DNA of 64,000 nt from Janibacter melonis (GCF_020567375.1 NZ_JAJBZM010000001.1:47396-111395), one strand, 5' to 3'. Positions 19,801-29,656 are shown, counted from the first letter of the stretch. Made by a program: numbers and translations. The notes: generated from the sequence alone by a model not told the origin.

Positions 19801-21888
19801 GTGCTGGAGATCGAGATGCCGGCCGGGCCGGTGGAGCAGGACACGGGAGCGCGCCCCGCGCTGCCGGTGGCCCGTGTGCTCGTCGATACCGGGCTGGCGC
19901 ACCTCGACCGCCCCTTCGAGTACAGCGTGCCCGTCGAGCTCGACGAGCGCGCCGTGCCCGGCGCCCGGGTCAAGGTCCGCTTCGCCGGGCAGGACCTCGG
20001 CGGCTACCTCCTCGAGCGCGTGCCGGCGGCCGAGCACGAGGGCCGGCTCGCCCCCCTTCGCACCGTCGTCAGCGACGAGGCCGTCCTCGTCCCGCACGTG
20101 CTGCAGACCGCGCAGCGTCTCGCCCGCGAGCAGGCCGGCACGGTGATGGACGTGCTCCGCCTCGCCGTGCCACCACGGCACGCCCGCGCCGAGCGCTCCC
20201 TCACCGAGCGTGCCCCCGAGGCCGTGGGCCCGCCCGACGCCCCGGACGAGCCGCCCGTGTCGTGGACCCGCTACCGGGCCGGGGCGGCGCTGTGGAGCCG
20301 ACTGAGCACGGGGCAGTCGCCGCGGGCCGCGCTCCTCACGACCCCGTCGCACGACCCGCTCACCGACTGGCCCCGCACCCTGGCCGACGCCGCCCTGGCC
20401 ACCGCCGCGTCGGGGCGGGGGAGCGTCCTCGTCGTCCCCGACCGCCGTGATCTCGACCGGGTCGACGCCGCGCTCCTGGCCACCCTGGGTCCCGACCGGC
20501 ACGTCGTGCTCCACGCCGACCAGGGGCCTCAGGCCCGCTACACCGCGTGGCTGAAGGTGCTGCGCGGTCACGTGCGGGTCGTCGTGGGGACCCGTGCTGC
20601 CGCCTTCGCCCCCGTGCACGACCTCGGTCTCGTCGTGTGGTGGGACGACGGCGACGACCTGCACGTCGAGCCGCGGGCTCCCTACCACCACGTGCGGCAG
20701 GTCCTGCTCGCGCGGGCAGAGCTCGCCGGCGCCGCGGCCCTCGTCGCGGGCCCGAGCGTGAGCACCGACGTCGTCGACCTCGTCGAGCGCGGCGAGCTCG
20801 TGGCCGTCGGCGGTCTCGGCGAGCGCACGTCGGCCGCTCGCGTGCGGGTCGCGGGCGAGGGACACGACGCCGAGCGCGACGGGCCCGCCGCCCGGGCGCA
20901 CATCCCCTCCGCCGCGTGGCGTGCGGCCCGGGCCGCGCTCGACCACGGCCCCGTCCTCGTCCAGGTGCCCCGGCGCGGCTACGTGCCCGCCACCCGGTGC
21001 GCGACCTGCCGGGCCCCGGCGCGCTGCGCGACCTGCCACGGCCCGCTGTCCCTGCCCGGCTCCGGCGGTCAGCCCGTGTGCGGCTGGTGCCACCGTCGAG
21101 ACGAGTCCTGGAGCTGCCCCGAGTGCGACGGGCGCACCCTGCGGGCGAGCGTCGTCGGCGCGCGGCGCACGTCCGAGGAGATCGGTCGGGCCTTCCCCGG
21201 GGTGCCGGTCGTGCGGTCGGGCGCCCCGGACGTCGTCGCCTCGGTGCCCGCCCGACCCGCGATCGTCGTGGCGACCCCGGGTGCGGAGCCGGTCGCCGAG
21301 GGGGGCTACGCCGCGGCCCTCCTGCTCGACGCCTGGGCCCTGCTCGACCGCCCCTCGTTGCGCGCCTCCGAGGAGAGCGTGCGGCGCTGGCTCGGCGCCG
21401 CGGCGCTCGTGCGGTCGTGGGCCGACGGGGGAGAGGTCGTCCTGGCCGGCGCCCCTGAGCACGCCGTCATCCCGGCGGTCGAGGCCCTCGTGCGGTGGGA
21501 CCCGGCGTGGTTCGCCGCCCGCGAGCTCGCCGAGCGGGCCGAGCTCGACCTGCCCCCGGCCGCGTGGGCGGCGCAGGTGCTCGGCAGCCGCGACCACCTG
21601 CGCGAGGTGCGCGACGGGCTGCTCGCCCTCGGGGCCGAGGTGAGCGGGCCGGCGCCGACGACCGGCGCCGGAGCAGGAGCGGGGGCAGCGCATGCTGCCG
21701 GGCCGCACGGCGCCGCGTCGACGGCCCCCGCCCGCGAGGAGCACCTCGTCGTCCGGGTGCCGCGCTCGGCCGACCCGGGGCTCGTCGAGCAGGTCCGTGC
21801 CCATCTCGCCGGGCTGCGGGCCACCGAGTCGGGGCGCAAGGTCGCCGACCCGGTCCGCGTCCGCGTCGGGCCGCACGTGCTCGACTGA
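19801..21888 (+). CDS. priA: Primosomal protein N' (PriA), helicase motifs degenerate
   Basis: A 695-residue replication-restart protein. The N-terminal DNA-binding domain ([21 protein letters not shown]) and the paired zinc-binding cysteines near residues 400-440 (CATC, CATC, CGWC, CPEC) are intact. The helicase core is not: no GxGKT Walker A is visible and the DEEH box is replaced by WDDGDD. Actinobacterial PriA proteins are known to lack helicase motifs, so this is probably a structural primosome protein. A Gly/Ala-rich insert lies near residues 620-640. GTG 19801 is preferred because of the leaderless promoter; ATG 19816 is possible. Confidence 0.88.
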   Translation: MLEIEMPAGPVEQDTGARPALPVARVLVDTGLAHLDRPFEYSVPVELDERAVPGARVKVRFAGQDLGGYLLERVPAAEHEGRLAPLRTVVSDEAVLVPHVLQTAQRLAREQAGTVMDVLRLAVPPRHARAERSLTERAPEAVGPPDAPDEPPVSWTRYRAGAALWSRLSTGQSPRAALLTTPSHDPLTDWPRTLADAALATAASGRGSVLVVPDRRDLDRVDAALLATLGPDRHVVLHADQGPQARYTAWLKVLRGHVRVVVGTRAAAFAPVHDLGLVVWWDDGDDLHVEPRAPYHHVRQVLLARAELAGAAALVAGPSVSTDVVDLVERGELVAVGGLGERTSAARVRVAGEGHDAERDGPAARAHIPSAAWRAARAALDHGPVLVQVPRRGYVPATRCATCRAPARCATCHGPLSLPGSGGQPVCGWCHRRDESWSCPECDGRTLRASVVGARRTSEEIGRAFPGVPVVRSGAPDVVASVPARPAIVVATPGAEPVAEGGYAAALLLDAWALLDRPSLRASEESVRRWLGAAALVRSWADGGEVVLAGAPEHAVIPAVEALVRWDPAWFAARELAERAELDLPPAAWAAQVLGSRDHLREVRDGLLALGAEVSGPAPTTGAGAGAGAAHAAGPHGAASTAPAREEHLVVRVPRSADPGLVEQVRAHLAGLRATESGRKVADPVRVRVGPHVLD

Positions 21889-21898
21889 CGAGGGCACC

Positions 21899-21904
21899 TA
21901 GACT
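21899..21904 (+). promoter_or_regulatory. -10 box of leaderless fmt promoter
   Basis: TAGACT is followed by seven bases and the GTG start of fmt. It sits in the 23-base gap after priA. Confidence 0.55.
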
Positions 21905-21911
21905 GCCGCGG

Positions 21912-22859
21912 GTGCGCGTGATCTTTGCCGGGACCCCTGACGTGGCCGTGCCCTCCCTGCGTCTGCTCCTCGACAGCCCGCACGAGGTCGTCGCGGTCCT
22001 CACCCGTCCGGACGCCCGCTCCGGTCGGGGCCGCACCCTCACCCCCTCGCCGGTCCGCGTCGTCGCGCAGGAGGCGGGCGTGCCCGTGCTCGCCCCGCGC
22101 AGCCTGCGGGACGAGGGGGTCGCCGAGCAGCTGGCGGCGCTGGAGGCCGACGTCGTCGCCGTCGTCGCCTACGGCGCGCTCGTCCCCGCCGCGCTGCTCG
22201 CCGTGCCGACCCACGGCTGGGTCAACCTCCACCTCTCCCTCCTGCCCGCCTGGCGCGGTGCCGCCCCGGTGCAGCGGGCGATCATGGCCGGCGACGAGGT
22301 GAGCGGGGCGACGACCTTCGTCATCGAGGAGGGCCTCGACACGGGGCCGGTGCTCGGCACGATGACCGAGCAGGTCCGTCCCGACGACACCTCCGGCAGC
22401 CTGCTCGCACGTCTCGGCGGCGCGGGGGCACCGCTCCTGCTCGCCAGCCTCGAGGGTCTCGTCAGCGGCGAGATCACCCCGCAGCCGCAGGGGGCCGACG
22501 GCGTGAGCCACGCGCCGAAGCTCACCGTCGAGGAGGCCGAGGTGCGATGGACCGACCCCGGCTTCGCCGTCGACCGGCACGTGCGCGGGTGCACCCCGGA
22601 CCCGGGAGCGTGGACGACCTTCCGAGGTGACCGGCTGCGGGTCGGCCCCCTGGACCGCTCGGCCGACCGGTTGCCCGATCCTCGACCCCAGCTCGTCCCC
22701 GGCGAGCTCGCCGTCGGCAAGTCCTGGGTGCTCGTCGGCACGGCCGACGGGGCGGTCCGGCTCGGCGAGGTGACCCCCGTCGGCAAGCGGCCGATGGCGG
22801 CGGCGGACTGGGCGCGCGGCGCCCGGGTCCAGGCAGGAGAGAGGCTCGCAGATGGCTGA
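21912..22859 (+). CDS. fmt: Methionyl-tRNA formyltransferase
   Basis: A 315-residue enzyme that formylates initiator Met-tRNA with 10-formyl-tetrahydrofolate. It opens [16 protein letters not shown]. The formate-transfer region has [17 protein letters not shown] near residue 110 and [17 protein letters not shown] near 135. The C-terminal OB-like domain follows residue 205. The usual order fmt-rsmB is kept, with an 8-base overlap. No def (deformylase) gene is in the window. The start is leaderless. Confidence 0.95.
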   Translation: MRVIFAGTPDVAVPSLRLLLDSPHEVVAVLTRPDARSGRGRTLTPSPVRVVAQEAGVPVLAPRSLRDEGVAEQLAALEADVVAVVAYGALVPAALLAVPTHGWVNLHLSLLPAWRGAAPVQRAIMAGDEVSGATTFVIEEGLDTGPVLGTMTEQVRPDDTSGSLLARLGGAGAPLLLASLEGLVSGEITPQPQGADGVSHAPKLTVEEAEVRWTDPGFAVDRHVRGCTPDPGAWTTFRGDRLRVGPLDRSADRLPDPRPQLVPGELAVGKSWVLVGTADGAVRLGEVTPVGKRPMAAADWARGARVQAGERLADG

Positions 22860-24342
22860 CCAGCACGAGCGACGGCGCGGCCCCCGGCAGCGCTCCCGCA
22901 ACGCCCCCGCGCAGCGAGCCCGTCAGGGCGACCCGGCCCGGCTGGCTGCCTACACGGTCCTGCGCGCGGTCGCCGAGGGCGCCTACGCCAACCTCGAGCT
23001 GCCGCACGAGCTGCGCCGCCGCCGGCTGTCGGGCCGCGACGCGGGCTTCGCGACCGAGCTGACCTACGGCACCCTGCGGATGCAGGGGCTCTACGACCCG
23101 ATCATCGCCGTCGCCGCCGACCGGCCGGTGAGCCGCCTCGACGGGGGAGTGCTCGACGTCCTGCGCCTGGGCACCCACCAGCTGCTGAGCATGCGCGTGC
23201 CCCAGCACGCCGCCGCCGACCAGAGCGTCGCCCTGGCCCGTCAGGTCAACGGCGCCGGCGCCGCCGGGCTCGTCAACGCCGTCATGCGTCGCGTGAGCGA
23301 GCGCACCGTCGAGGAGTGGCGCGAGGCGGTCGTGCCGGCCGAGCCGACGAGCACCCGTCTGGCCGTCTCGACGTCTCACCCCGAGTGGGTCGTCAAGGCG
23401 CTGCGCCAGGCCCTCGTCGGTCACGGGGCGAGCGACGCCGCGCACGTCGACGCCGATCTCGAGCGCCTGCTCGAGGCGCACAACGCCGCCGCCCCCGTCG
23501 CGCTCGTCGCTCGGCCGGGTCTGTCCGACGTCGAGGAGCTGCTCACCGCCGAGCACCTCGAGACCGCCCCGGGCGACCACTCTCCTTTCGCCGTCCTCCT
23601 CCTCGGGGGCGACCCGGCGGGCATCCCCGCCGTCCGCGACGGCCGGGCGGCCGTGCAGGACGAGGGCAGCCAGCTGCTCGCCCTTGCCCTCGCGGGGGCG
23701 CCGGTCACCACCCCGGCCGGGCGCCGTGAGCGCTGGCTCGACCTGTGCGCCGGACCCGGCGGCAAGGCGGGCCTGCTCGCCGCCCTCGCCCGCGAGCACG
23801 GCGCCGACCTCGTGGCCAACGAGATCTCCGAGCACCGCAGCGACCTCGTGCGCGCCACCCTGCGCCCCTCGCTCGAGGCCGCGCGCGAGGCCGGGCTCGA
23901 GCTGACCGTGCGCACCGCCGACGGGCGTGAGGCAGGGGCCGACGAGCCCGGTCGGTACGACCGGGTGCTCGTCGACGCTCCGTGCACGGGTCTGGGGGCC
24001 CTGCGGCGCCGGCCCGAGGCCCGCTGGCGCCGCACCCCGGCCGATCTCGCCGGTCTCGGCCCGCTCCAGCGCGACCTGCTCGCCAGCGGGCTCGACGCAC
24101 TGGCGCCCGGGGGCGTGCTCGCCTACGCGACGTGCAGCCCGCACCTGTCCGAGACCTCCTTCGTCGTGCGCGACGTGACCCGCCGGCGTGACGACGTCGA
24201 GGCGCTCGACGCCCCGGCCGTCCTGCGCGAGGTCGCGAGCAGCGAGCTCGCCGGTCTCGGCGACGGGCCGGCGGCGCAGATGTGGCCGCACCTGCACGGC
24301 ACGGACGGCATGTACCTGCACCTGCTGCGCAAGCGGGCCTGA
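22852..24342 (+). CDS. rsmB: 16S rRNA (cytosine-5) methyltransferase RsmB
   Basis: A 496-residue RsmB/Sun-family enzyme that methylates cytosine 967 of 16S rRNA (E. coli numbering). A basic N-terminal tail precedes a NusB-like RNA-binding domain (residues about 25-165). The SAM-binding [15 protein letters not shown] is near residues 300-315 and the catalytic [21 protein letters not shown] near 375-395. The second, product-release cysteine lies in ATCSPH. It overlaps fmt by 8 bases and the next gene by one. Confidence 0.94.
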   Translation: MADQHERRRGPRQRSRNAPAQRARQGDPARLAAYTVLRAVAEGAYANLELPHELRRRRLSGRDAGFATELTYGTLRMQGLYDPIIAVAADRPVSRLDGGVLDVLRLGTHQLLSMRVPQHAAADQSVALARQVNGAGAAGLVNAVMRRVSERTVEEWREAVVPAEPTSTRLAVSTSHPEWVVKALRQALVGHGASDAAHVDADLERLLEAHNAAAPVALVARPGLSDVEELLTAEHLETAPGDHSPFAVLLLGGDPAGIPAVRDGRAAVQDEGSQLLALALAGAPVTTPAGRRERWLDLCAGPGGKAGLLAALAREHGADLVANEISEHRSDLVRATLRPSLEAAREAGLELTVRTADGREAGADEPGRYDRVLVDAPCTGLGALRRRPEARWRRTPADLAGLGPLQRDLLASGLDALAPGGVLAYATCSPHLSETSFVVRDVTRRRDDVEALDAPAVLREVASSELAGLGDGPAAQMWPHLHGTDGMYLHLLRKRA

Positions 24343-24725
24343 TGCACGTCCTCGTCACCGGCGTGCACGTCGACGACCCCGCCCGGGCGTACGCCTTCTA
24401 CACCGAGGTCCTCGGCTTCCGCGACGTGCTCGTCGTGCCCGGCAGCGACCTCTACATCCTCGGCCCGAGCACCGGGTGGGAGCTCGGCGCGCAGATCAAC
24501 CTCGAGCCGATCACCGACCCCCTGACCCGCGCCTACCAGCAGCACTGCCTGCGCGAGGCGCGCCCGGTGCTCATGCTCGGGGTCCCCGACGCCGAGCTCG
24601 AGTACCGCCGGCTCAAGGAGCGCGCAGACCTCGTCTTCCGCCTCGAGCTCACCCGCGACGCCATCGGTCTGCACTTCCAGATCGAGGACACCGTCGGCAA
24701 CGTCCTGTCCATCCACGAAGCCTGA
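24342..24725 (+). CDS. VOC family protein (glyoxalase/dioxygenase-like)
   Basis: A 127-residue single-domain protein of the vicinal oxygen chelate fold. It begins with [26 protein letters not shown], the classic opening with a metal-ligand His and the YxxVLGF segment, and ends with [15 protein letters not shown], where the Glu and final turns match the family. Substrate and reaction are unknown. ATG 24342 shares a base with the rsmB stop, so it is cotranslated with rsmB and sits between rRNA modification and rpe. Confidence 0.8.
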   Translation: MHVLVTGVHVDDPARAYAFYTEVLGFRDVLVVPGSDLYILGPSTGWELGAQINLEPITDPLTRAYQQHCLREARPVLMLGVPDAELEYRRLKERADLVFRLELTRDAIGLHFQIEDTVGNVLSIHEA

Positions 24726-24739
24726 GGACACCAGACCCC

Positions 24740-25399
24740 GTGCAGATCTCCCCGAGCATCCTCTCCGCCGACTTCGCCCACCTCGCCGACGAGCTCGCCG
24801 CCATCAGCACGGCGGACTGGGCCCACGTCGACGTCATGGACGCGCACTTCGTCCCCAACCTCACCCTCGGGCTGCCCGTCGTCGAGTCCCTCCTCGCGGT
24901 CAGCCCGATCCCCATCGACTGCCACCTCATGATCGAGGACCCCGACCGCTGGGCCCCGCCCTACGCCGAGGCCGGCGCGCAGTCGGTGACCTTCCACGTC
25001 GAGGCGGCGAAGGACCCGGTGCGCCTCGCGCGCGACCTGCGGGCGGCCGGCGCCCGGGCGAGCATGGCGATCAAGCCGGGCACCGACTTCGCGCCCTACG
25101 AGGACCTGCTGCCCGAGCTCGACATGGTCCTCGTCATGACCGTCGAGCCCGGCTTCGGCGGGCAGTCCTTCATGGCCGACCAGATGCCGAAGGTGCGCCA
25201 GGTGCGCGAGGCCGTGCGTCGCCACGGCGGCGAGATCTGGGTGCAGGTCGACGGCGGCGTCTCCGCGCGGACCATCGAGCAGTGCGCCGAGGCGGGCGCC
25301 GACGTCTTCGTCGCCGGGTCGGCCGTGTACGGCGCCGAGTCCGCGGCCGACGCGGTGGCCGAGCTGCGCGAGCTCGCGCAGCGCCACGCCCACGCCTGA
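24740..25399 (+). CDS. rpe: Ribulose-phosphate 3-epimerase
   Basis: A 219-residue TIM-barrel enzyme interconverting ribulose 5-phosphate and xylulose 5-phosphate. [16 protein letters not shown] opens the protein; the metal ligands are in [11 protein letters not shown] and [19 protein letters not shown] and VDGGVS complete the active site. GTG 24740 is used; a longer frame extends back through the VOC gene and is not credible. In many actinobacteria rpe precedes the rib operon; here it precedes an FMN riboswitch and a transporter. Confidence 0.95.
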   Translation: MQISPSILSADFAHLADELAAISTADWAHVDVMDAHFVPNLTLGLPVVESLLAVSPIPIDCHLMIEDPDRWAPPYAEAGAQSVTFHVEAAKDPVRLARDLRAAGARASMAIKPGTDFAPYEDLLPELDMVLVMTVEPGFGGQSFMADQMPKVRQVREAVRRHGGEIWVQVDGGVSARTIEQCAEAGADVFVAGSAVYGAESAADAVAELRELAQRHAHA

Positions 25400-25466
25400 C
25401 GGTCCCCCTTCGCCCTCGTCGCGTCCCGCGGGGGTGCGGCATCGGCGAGATCACACGCCGCGGGTT

Positions 25467-25495
25467 TTGCCCCGGGTGCCCGGGCGCGCGACGAT
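25467..25495 (+). promoter_or_regulatory. Putative promoter of the FMN-riboswitch transcript
   Basis: TTGCCC (25467-25472), a 17-base spacer and GACGAT (25490-25495) could form a sigma-70-like promoter starting near 25502, a few bases before the riboswitch. The -10 is weak. Confidence 0.3.
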
Positions 25496-25506
25496 GGCCC
25501 GAGCAC

Positions 25507-25626
25507 GTGCCTCGTGACTCGGTGAAACTCCGAACCGGCGGTGAGAGCCCGCGACCCGGCCATGGTGGTCGGTGAACTCTGGTGAGACCCCAGGGCCGAC
25601 GGTCATAGTCCGGACGAGAGAGGCGC
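25507..25626 (+). ncRNA. FMN riboswitch (RFN element)
   Basis: All conserved blocks of the RFN element appear in order: GGTGAAACTCCGAACCGGCGG from 25521, GAGAGCCCGCGA from 25543, a variable arm, GGTGAACTCTGGTGA from 25571, GGGCCGACGGTCATAGTCCGGA from 25593, and the closing GAGAGAGG. The P1 stem pairs GTGCCTC (25507-25513) with GAGGCGC (25620-25626). The downstream Shine-Dalgarno GGAGGA lies five bases after P1, and CTGCGG/CTGCAG could enclose it, so ligand-dependent control of translation is likely. No terminator is seen. Confidence 0.95.
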
Positions 25627-25641
25627 TGCGGGAGGACAGTC

Positions 25642-26406
25642 ATGCCTGCAGAGGGTCAGAACCTCTTCCAGGAGATCATCGCCGCGCACCTGCAGATCGG
25701 GCCCTACGCCCTGTACTGGCTCGAGGCGGTCGGGATCCTCATCGGCGTCGTCAGCGCCTACCTCGGGATGAAGCGGTGGGTGTGGGCCTGGCCGGTCGGC
25801 ATCAGCGCCAACATCATGCTCTTCGCCGTCTACCTCGGCGCGCTCTTCGGCGCCGACGAGCGGATCCCGCTCTTCGGGCAGGCCGGGCGCCAGGTCTTCT
25901 TCATCGTCACGAGCATCTACGGCTGGTGGCGCTGGACCCAGATCAAGCGCGAGCGCACCGCGGCGGAGCCGGGCGCGGTCGGCAGCGAAGGGGGAGCCGC
26001 GATCGTCCCGCGATGGGCGACCTCGCGCGAGCGTCTCGTCGTCGCCGGCGTGTGGATCGGTGGCACGGTCGTCGCGCACCAGGCCTTCGTCACGCTGTGG
26101 GCCGCGGCGCCGAACCCGTACTGGCAGCCCCAGTGGTGGTACTTCTGGAGCGACTCGTGGATCTTCGTCGGGTCGATGCTCGCGACGTACATGATGGCGC
26201 GCGGGTGGAACGAGTTCTGGCTCGCCTGGATCGCCGTCGACCTCGTCGGGGTCCCGCTCGGCTTCGCCACGGGGTACGTGCCCACCGCCGTCATGTACAT
26301 CGGTTACGGCGCCTTCGTCCTCTACGGCTTCACCCAGTGGGTGGCGGCCACCCGGCGCGCGGCCGCGACCCCGACCGGGTCCGGGGAGCGCGTCGGCGCC
26401 GCCTAG
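25642..26406 (+). CDS. ribM: Riboflavin transporter of the PnuC/RibM (PnuX) family
   Basis: A 254-residue membrane protein with about seven hydrophobic segments. The family signature [14 protein letters not shown] lies near residues 83-97, and [20 protein letters not shown] near 50-70 matches PnuC-type carriers. PnuC imports nicotinamide riboside, but homologues under an FMN riboswitch (RibM/PnuX) import riboflavin; the RFN element directly upstream makes riboflavin the likely substrate. GGAGGA lies five bases before the ATG. The TAG stop is also the first half of the hisE promoter. No rib biosynthesis gene is found in this window. Confidence 0.88.
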   Translation: MPAEGQNLFQEIIAAHLQIGPYALYWLEAVGILIGVVSAYLGMKRWVWAWPVGISANIMLFAVYLGALFGADERIPLFGQAGRQVFFIVTSIYGWWRWTQIKRERTAAEPGAVGSEGGAAIVPRWATSRERLVVAGVWIGGTVVAHQAFVTLWAAAPNPYWQPQWWYFWSDSWIFVGSMLATYMMARGWNEFWLAWIAVDLVGVPLGFATGYVPTAVMYIGYGAFVLYGFTQWVAATRRAAATPTGSGERVGAA

Positions 26407-26409
26407 ACT
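26404..26409 (+). promoter_or_regulatory. -10 box of leaderless hisE promoter, fused to the ribM stop codon
   Basis: TAGACT begins with the ribM stop codon and is followed by eight bases and the hisE GTG. This lets histidine genes be transcribed independently of riboswitch control. Confidence 0.55.
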
Positions 26410-26417
26410 GGGCGCCT

Positions 26418-26681
26418 GTGAAGACCTTCGACTCCCTCTTCGCCGAGCTCACGGCGACCGCGCAGACCCGGCCCGAGGGCTCGGGCACCGTCGCAGCGCT
26501 GGACGCCGGCACCCATGCCATCGGCAAGAAGGTCGTCGAGGAGGCCGCCGAGGTGTGGATGGCCGCCGAGCACGAGGGCAAGGAGCGCCTCGCCGAGGAG
26601 ATCAGCCAGCTGCTCTACCACCTCCAGGTGCTCATGCTCGCCAACGACCTCGAGCTCGACGACGTCTACACCCACCTCTGA
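26418..26681 (+). CDS. hisE: Phosphoribosyl-ATP pyrophosphatase
   Basis: An 87-residue MazG-like hydrolase that removes pyrophosphate from phosphoribosyl-ATP, step two of histidine synthesis. [24 protein letters not shown] opens the protein, and the metal-binding [29 protein letters not shown] spans about residues 39-67. It is a separate protein from HisI, as usual in actinobacteria. The GTG has no Shine-Dalgarno sequence, and the mRNA is probably leaderless. hisG follows after 15 bases. Confidence 0.95.
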   Translation: MKTFDSLFAELTATAQTRPEGSGTVAALDAGTHAIGKKVVEEAAEVWMAAEHEGKERLAEEISQLLYHLQVLMLANDLELDDVYTHL

Positions 26682-26696
26682 TCAGGCAGGACCTCC

Positions 26697-27536
26697 GTGC
26701 GCATCGCCGTCCCCAACAAGGGCTCGCTGTCCGAGCCGTCCGTCGCCATGCTCCGAGAGGCCGGCTACCGCGTGCGCCGGGACTCCAAGGAGCTCGTCGT
26801 CGCCGACCCCGACAACGGGGTCGAGTTCTTCTACCTGCGCCCGCGTGACGTCGCCGTCTACGTCGGGCAGGGCCAGGTCGACGCCGGCATCACCGGTCGC
26901 GACCTGCTCCTCGACTCCGGCTCGGCCGCCGTCGAGATCATGCCGCTCGGCTTCGGCGGCTCGACCTTCCGCTTCGCCGGCCGGGCCGGCACGGCGAGCG
27001 GCGTCGGCGACCTCCAGGGCCGCCGCGTCGCGACGTCCTACGCCGGGCTCGTCGCCGCGCACCTCGCCGACCACGGCGTGCAGGCCGAGGTCGTGCGGCT
27101 CGACGGAGCGGTCGAGACGGCGATCACCCTCGGCGTCGCCGACGCGATCGCCGACGTCGTCGAGACCGGCACGACCCTGCGCAACCAGGGCCTCGAGGTC
27201 TTCGGCGAGCCGATCCTGCGCAGCGAGGCCGTCCTCGTGCGCCGGGCCGACGCCGCCGAGTCCGCGGTGGAGGTCCTGCACCGCCGGCTCATGGGCGTCG
27301 TCACGGCGCGCCACTACGTCATGCTCGACTACGACTGCCCGACGACGATCGTCGAGCAGGCGGTGACCCTCACCCCGGGCCTGGAGTCGCCGACGATCTC
27401 GCCGATGCACGACAAGGACTGGGTCGCCGTGCGGGCCATGGTCCCGCGCGGCCGGACCAACGCGATCATGGACGAGCTCTACGACATCGGGGCCCGCGCG
27501 ATCCTCGTCACCGAGATCACCGCGTGCCGGCTGTGA
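26697..27536 (+). CDS. hisG: ATP phosphoribosyltransferase (long form)
   Basis: A 279-residue long-form HisG that starts histidine synthesis by joining ATP and PRPP. MRIAVPNKGSLSEPS is the N-terminal signature. The PRPP-binding ADVVETGTTLRNQGLEVF lies near residues 150-168. A C-terminal ACT-like regulatory domain, which binds histidine for feedback inhibition, begins near residue 208. The GTG overlaps nothing but follows hisE closely. The next gene begins inside its stop (GTGA). Confidence 0.95.
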   Translation: MRIAVPNKGSLSEPSVAMLREAGYRVRRDSKELVVADPDNGVEFFYLRPRDVAVYVGQGQVDAGITGRDLLLDSGSAAVEIMPLGFGGSTFRFAGRAGTASGVGDLQGRRVATSYAGLVAAHLADHGVQAEVVRLDGAVETAITLGVADAIADVVETGTTLRNQGLEVFGEPILRSEAVLVRRADAAESAVEVLHRRLMGVVTARHYVMLDYDCPTTIVEQAVTLTPGLESPTISPMHDKDWVAVRAMVPRGRTNAIMDELYDIGARAILVTEITACRL

Positions 27537-27976
27537 GCGGCCGAGGTCGTCCCGGCGAGGGGACTGACGCCCCCTTCGTCCCACGGCGCGGTCGCCTCGT
27601 GGCGACCGTCCTCGCGGTCCTCACGCTCGTCATCTTCCTGCTCGTCGCGATCTTCGTGCCCGAGCGCTTCCACCTCGTCGACCGGCTCGGCTTCTTCCTC
27701 ATCGGGCTCGGCGTCGCCGGGCTGCTCAGCCGGTACATGACGATCCGGGCGGTGCCGCGGGCCGACGGCCTGCTCGTGCGCAACCTCGGGCCGCAGCAGG
27801 TCGTGCCGTGGGAGGACATCGAGGCCGTGCGCTTCTCCGACGGCATGCCGTGGGTGCGCCTCGACCTCGCCGACGGCGACGACATGGCGGTCATGGCGAT
27901 CCAGCGGGCCGACGGCTCCGGCTCGCTCGCCCAGGCCCAGCGGCTCAGCGACCTCGTCGGCGCCCACCAGCGCTGA
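27533..27976 (+). CDS. Small membrane protein with bacterial PH domain
   Basis: A 147-residue protein with a short basic N-terminus, two hydrophobic segments near residues 22-42 and 50-65, and a C-terminal PH-like domain opened by MTIRAVPRADGLLVRN and containing VVPWEDIEAVRFSDGMPWVRLDL. This arrangement matches actinobacterial PH-domain membrane proteins often found next to hisG. Function is unknown. I chose GTG 27533, which overlaps the hisG stop as GTGA; GTG 27524 is an alternative. It is the last plus-strand gene before a minus-strand pair. Confidence 0.75.
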   Translation: MSGRGRPGEGTDAPFVPRRGRLVATVLAVLTLVIFLLVAIFVPERFHLVDRLGFFLIGLGVAGLLSRYMTIRAVPRADGLLVRNLGPQQVVPWEDIEAVRFSDGMPWVRLDLADGDDMAVMAIQRADGSGSLAQAQRLSDLVGAHQR

Positions 27977-27980
27977 TCAC

Positions 27981-28023
27981 TCTGCGCGCACCAGCGCGAC
28001 TACTCCGCGCGCACCAGCGCGAC
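27981..28023. repeat. 23-base tandem duplication at the FUSC gene end
   Basis: Two copies of a 20-base core (27981-28000 and 28004-28023, differing at one position) lie at a 23-base period over the stop codon of the FUSC gene. On the minus strand each copy reads GTCGCGCTGGTGCGCGC and both encode VALVRAE followed by a stop, the first ending TAG and the second TGA in a different frame. Confidence 0.85.
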
Positions 28024-29091
28024 GGCGTCGGCGTACTCGAGCCCGGTGACCATGAGCAGGTCGACGACCATCGAGCGGACCTGCGCCCGGATGAGCTCGG
28101 CCGAGAGGGTCGCCCCGGGCTCGCCCCGACCCGCGGCGCGCCCCACCCGCACGAGCTGCTCGCGCACCTCGATGCCCAGCCGCCCCTGGTCGAGCTCGCG
28201 GGCGAGCTCCTCGACGACGACCGCGAGACGGTCGACGACCCGCAGGTAGGGCTCGGGCACGGCCTCGCCGACCCTGACGGCGACACCTGTGCGGCGGGCG
28301 AGCACGCGCATGTTGCGCACGCACCGGTCGAGCGGGTTGATCGCCGAGGAGATGAGGCGCACCTCGGCGCGATGGCGCGCGTGCAGCGGTGAGATCGCGG
28401 CGATCTCGTTGGCCGCACCGGCCCCGTCGCGCAGCGAGGCGATCATCGCCTCGGTGCCCCGCGCCCGGCGCAGGACGTCGTCGGCGGCCTCGACGTCGCG
28501 CTCGCGCACGGCCGACGTGCACTCGTGCAGGACCGCCCCGATCTCCTCGGCGAGGTCGACGATGTCGCGGCGCGGCCTCGTCACGGGGGCGGCCGGCGCG
28601 ATCATCGCGAGGGTGAGGGCGACGACGCCTCCGAGCACCGCGTCGAGCCAGCGCGAGAAGGCCTGGTCGGGAGCGGCGACGAGGGTTGTGATGATGATCG
28701 ACTGCACCCCGGCCTGGATGGTGAGCAGCAGCCCGGCGCCGAGGAAGGTCGCGATGGTCATCGCGAGGGTCGCGACGACGGCGAGCTGCCACACCCCGCT
28801 GCCGAAGAGGTAGACGAAGAGGTCGCCGACGAGCACCCCGACGGCGACGCCGACGACGAGCTCGCTGACCCGCCGCAGCCGCTGGCCGTAGCTGAGCCCG
28901 AGCGTGACGACGACGGTGACGGGGGCGAAGAAGGGCTGCGGGTGATCGAGCAGGTCACGGGCCAGCCACCACGCGAGGGCCGCGCCGAAGGCCGCGGTGA
29001 GGATGCGCACGCCGCGCTCCTGCACGCGGCGCACGCGGCTGCGCAGGCCCGCCCGGGGTCGCAGCGAGCGCATCTCGGCACGGATGCTCAT
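28000..29091 (-). CDS. FUSC family membrane protein (aromatic acid exporter-like)
   Basis: A 363-residue protein with a basic N-terminus (residues 1-25), about six hydrophobic segments between residues 27 and 160, and a mainly helical cytoplasmic C-terminal half. FFAPVTVVVTLGLSYGQRLRRVSELVVGVAVGVLVGDL near residues 50-85 matches the fusaric acid/aromatic acid exporter (FUSC) family. The substrate is unknown. The ATG overlaps the stop of the upstream P-loop kinase by four bases, so the two form an operon. The 3' end lies in a tandem duplication. Confidence 0.82.
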   Translation of the reverse strand: MSIRAEMRSLRPRAGLRSRVRRVQERGVRILTAAFGAALAWWLARDLLDHPQPFFAPVTVVVTLGLSYGQRLRRVSELVVGVAVGVLVGDLFVYLFGSGVWQLAVVATLAMTIATFLGAGLLLTIQAGVQSIIITTLVAAPDQAFSRWLDAVLGGVVALTLAMIAPAAPVTRPRRDIVDLAEEIGAVLHECTSAVRERDVEAADDVLRRARGTEAMIASLRDGAGAANEIAAISPLHARHRAEVRLISSAINPLDRCVRNMRVLARRTGVAVRVGEAVPEPYLRVVDRLAVVVEELARELDQGRLGIEVREQLVRVGRAAGRGEPGATLSAELIRAQVRSMVVDLLMVTGLEYADAVALVRAE

Positions 29092-29648
29092 CCGAGTCCG
29101 CTCGTGTCGAGGACGAGGTCGGCGCGCTCGGCCACGCCGCACAGGACCTCGGCCTCCTGAGCGGCCCATCGCTCCCAGTGCGGGGCGAAGGTCTGCCCGT
29201 CGCGCGAGAGGGCTCGCTCGCGGCGCAGCCCCTCGGGGGCCTCGAGCCAGACGAGGAGGTCGACGAGCCCGCCCGCGGGCGGCGCGCCGGTGCCGCAGCC
29301 CTCGACGAGGACGTGCGGGGTCCACGGCAGGTGGGCGGTCGGGCCGGGAGCACCGGCGACCCAGTCCCACGTCGGCCAGGAGGCGTCGCGCCCGTCGCGA
29401 AGGGGGAGGAGCACGTCCGTCGCTAGGACGTCGGGGGCGGTGGCCAGACCGTCCCAGCCCGGGTAGATCTCGTCGAGCCGCACCACCGGCCAGCGAAGCG
29501 TCGCGGCGAGCTCGTCGGCCAGGCGGGTCTTGCCCGACCCGCTGCGGCCGTCGAGGCCGACGACGACGGTGCGGGTCGAGGGCGGGAGCGCCCGGACCCG
29601 TCGCAGGACCTCGTGCGCGGGCGCGACGTCCGGGGGCTGGGCTCTCAC
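29088..29648 (-). CDS. P-loop kinase of the uridine kinase-like family
   Basis: A 186-residue P-loop NTPase. Walker [18 protein letters not shown] lies near residues 29-45, [12 protein letters not shown] near 57-68 matches the acceptor region of uridine/nucleoside kinase-like proteins, and [11 protein letters not shown] near 115 resembles the second conserved block. The substrate is not certain. I chose the GTG at 29648, which follows TAGGCT by eight bases on the minus strand, a leaderless arrangement; a longer frame would run into hisF. It heads a two-gene unit with the FUSC exporter. Confidence 0.75.
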   Translation of the reverse strand: MRAQPPDVAPAHEVLRRVRALPPSTRTVVVGLDGRSGSGKTRLADELAATLRWPVVRLDEIYPGWDGLATAPDVLATDVLLPLRDGRDASWPTWDWVAGAPGPTAHLPWTPHVLVEGCGTGAPPAGGLVDLLVWLEAPEGLRRERALSRDGQTFAPHWERWAAQEAEVLCGVAERADLVLDTSGLG

Positions 29649-29656
29649 GACGGGCG

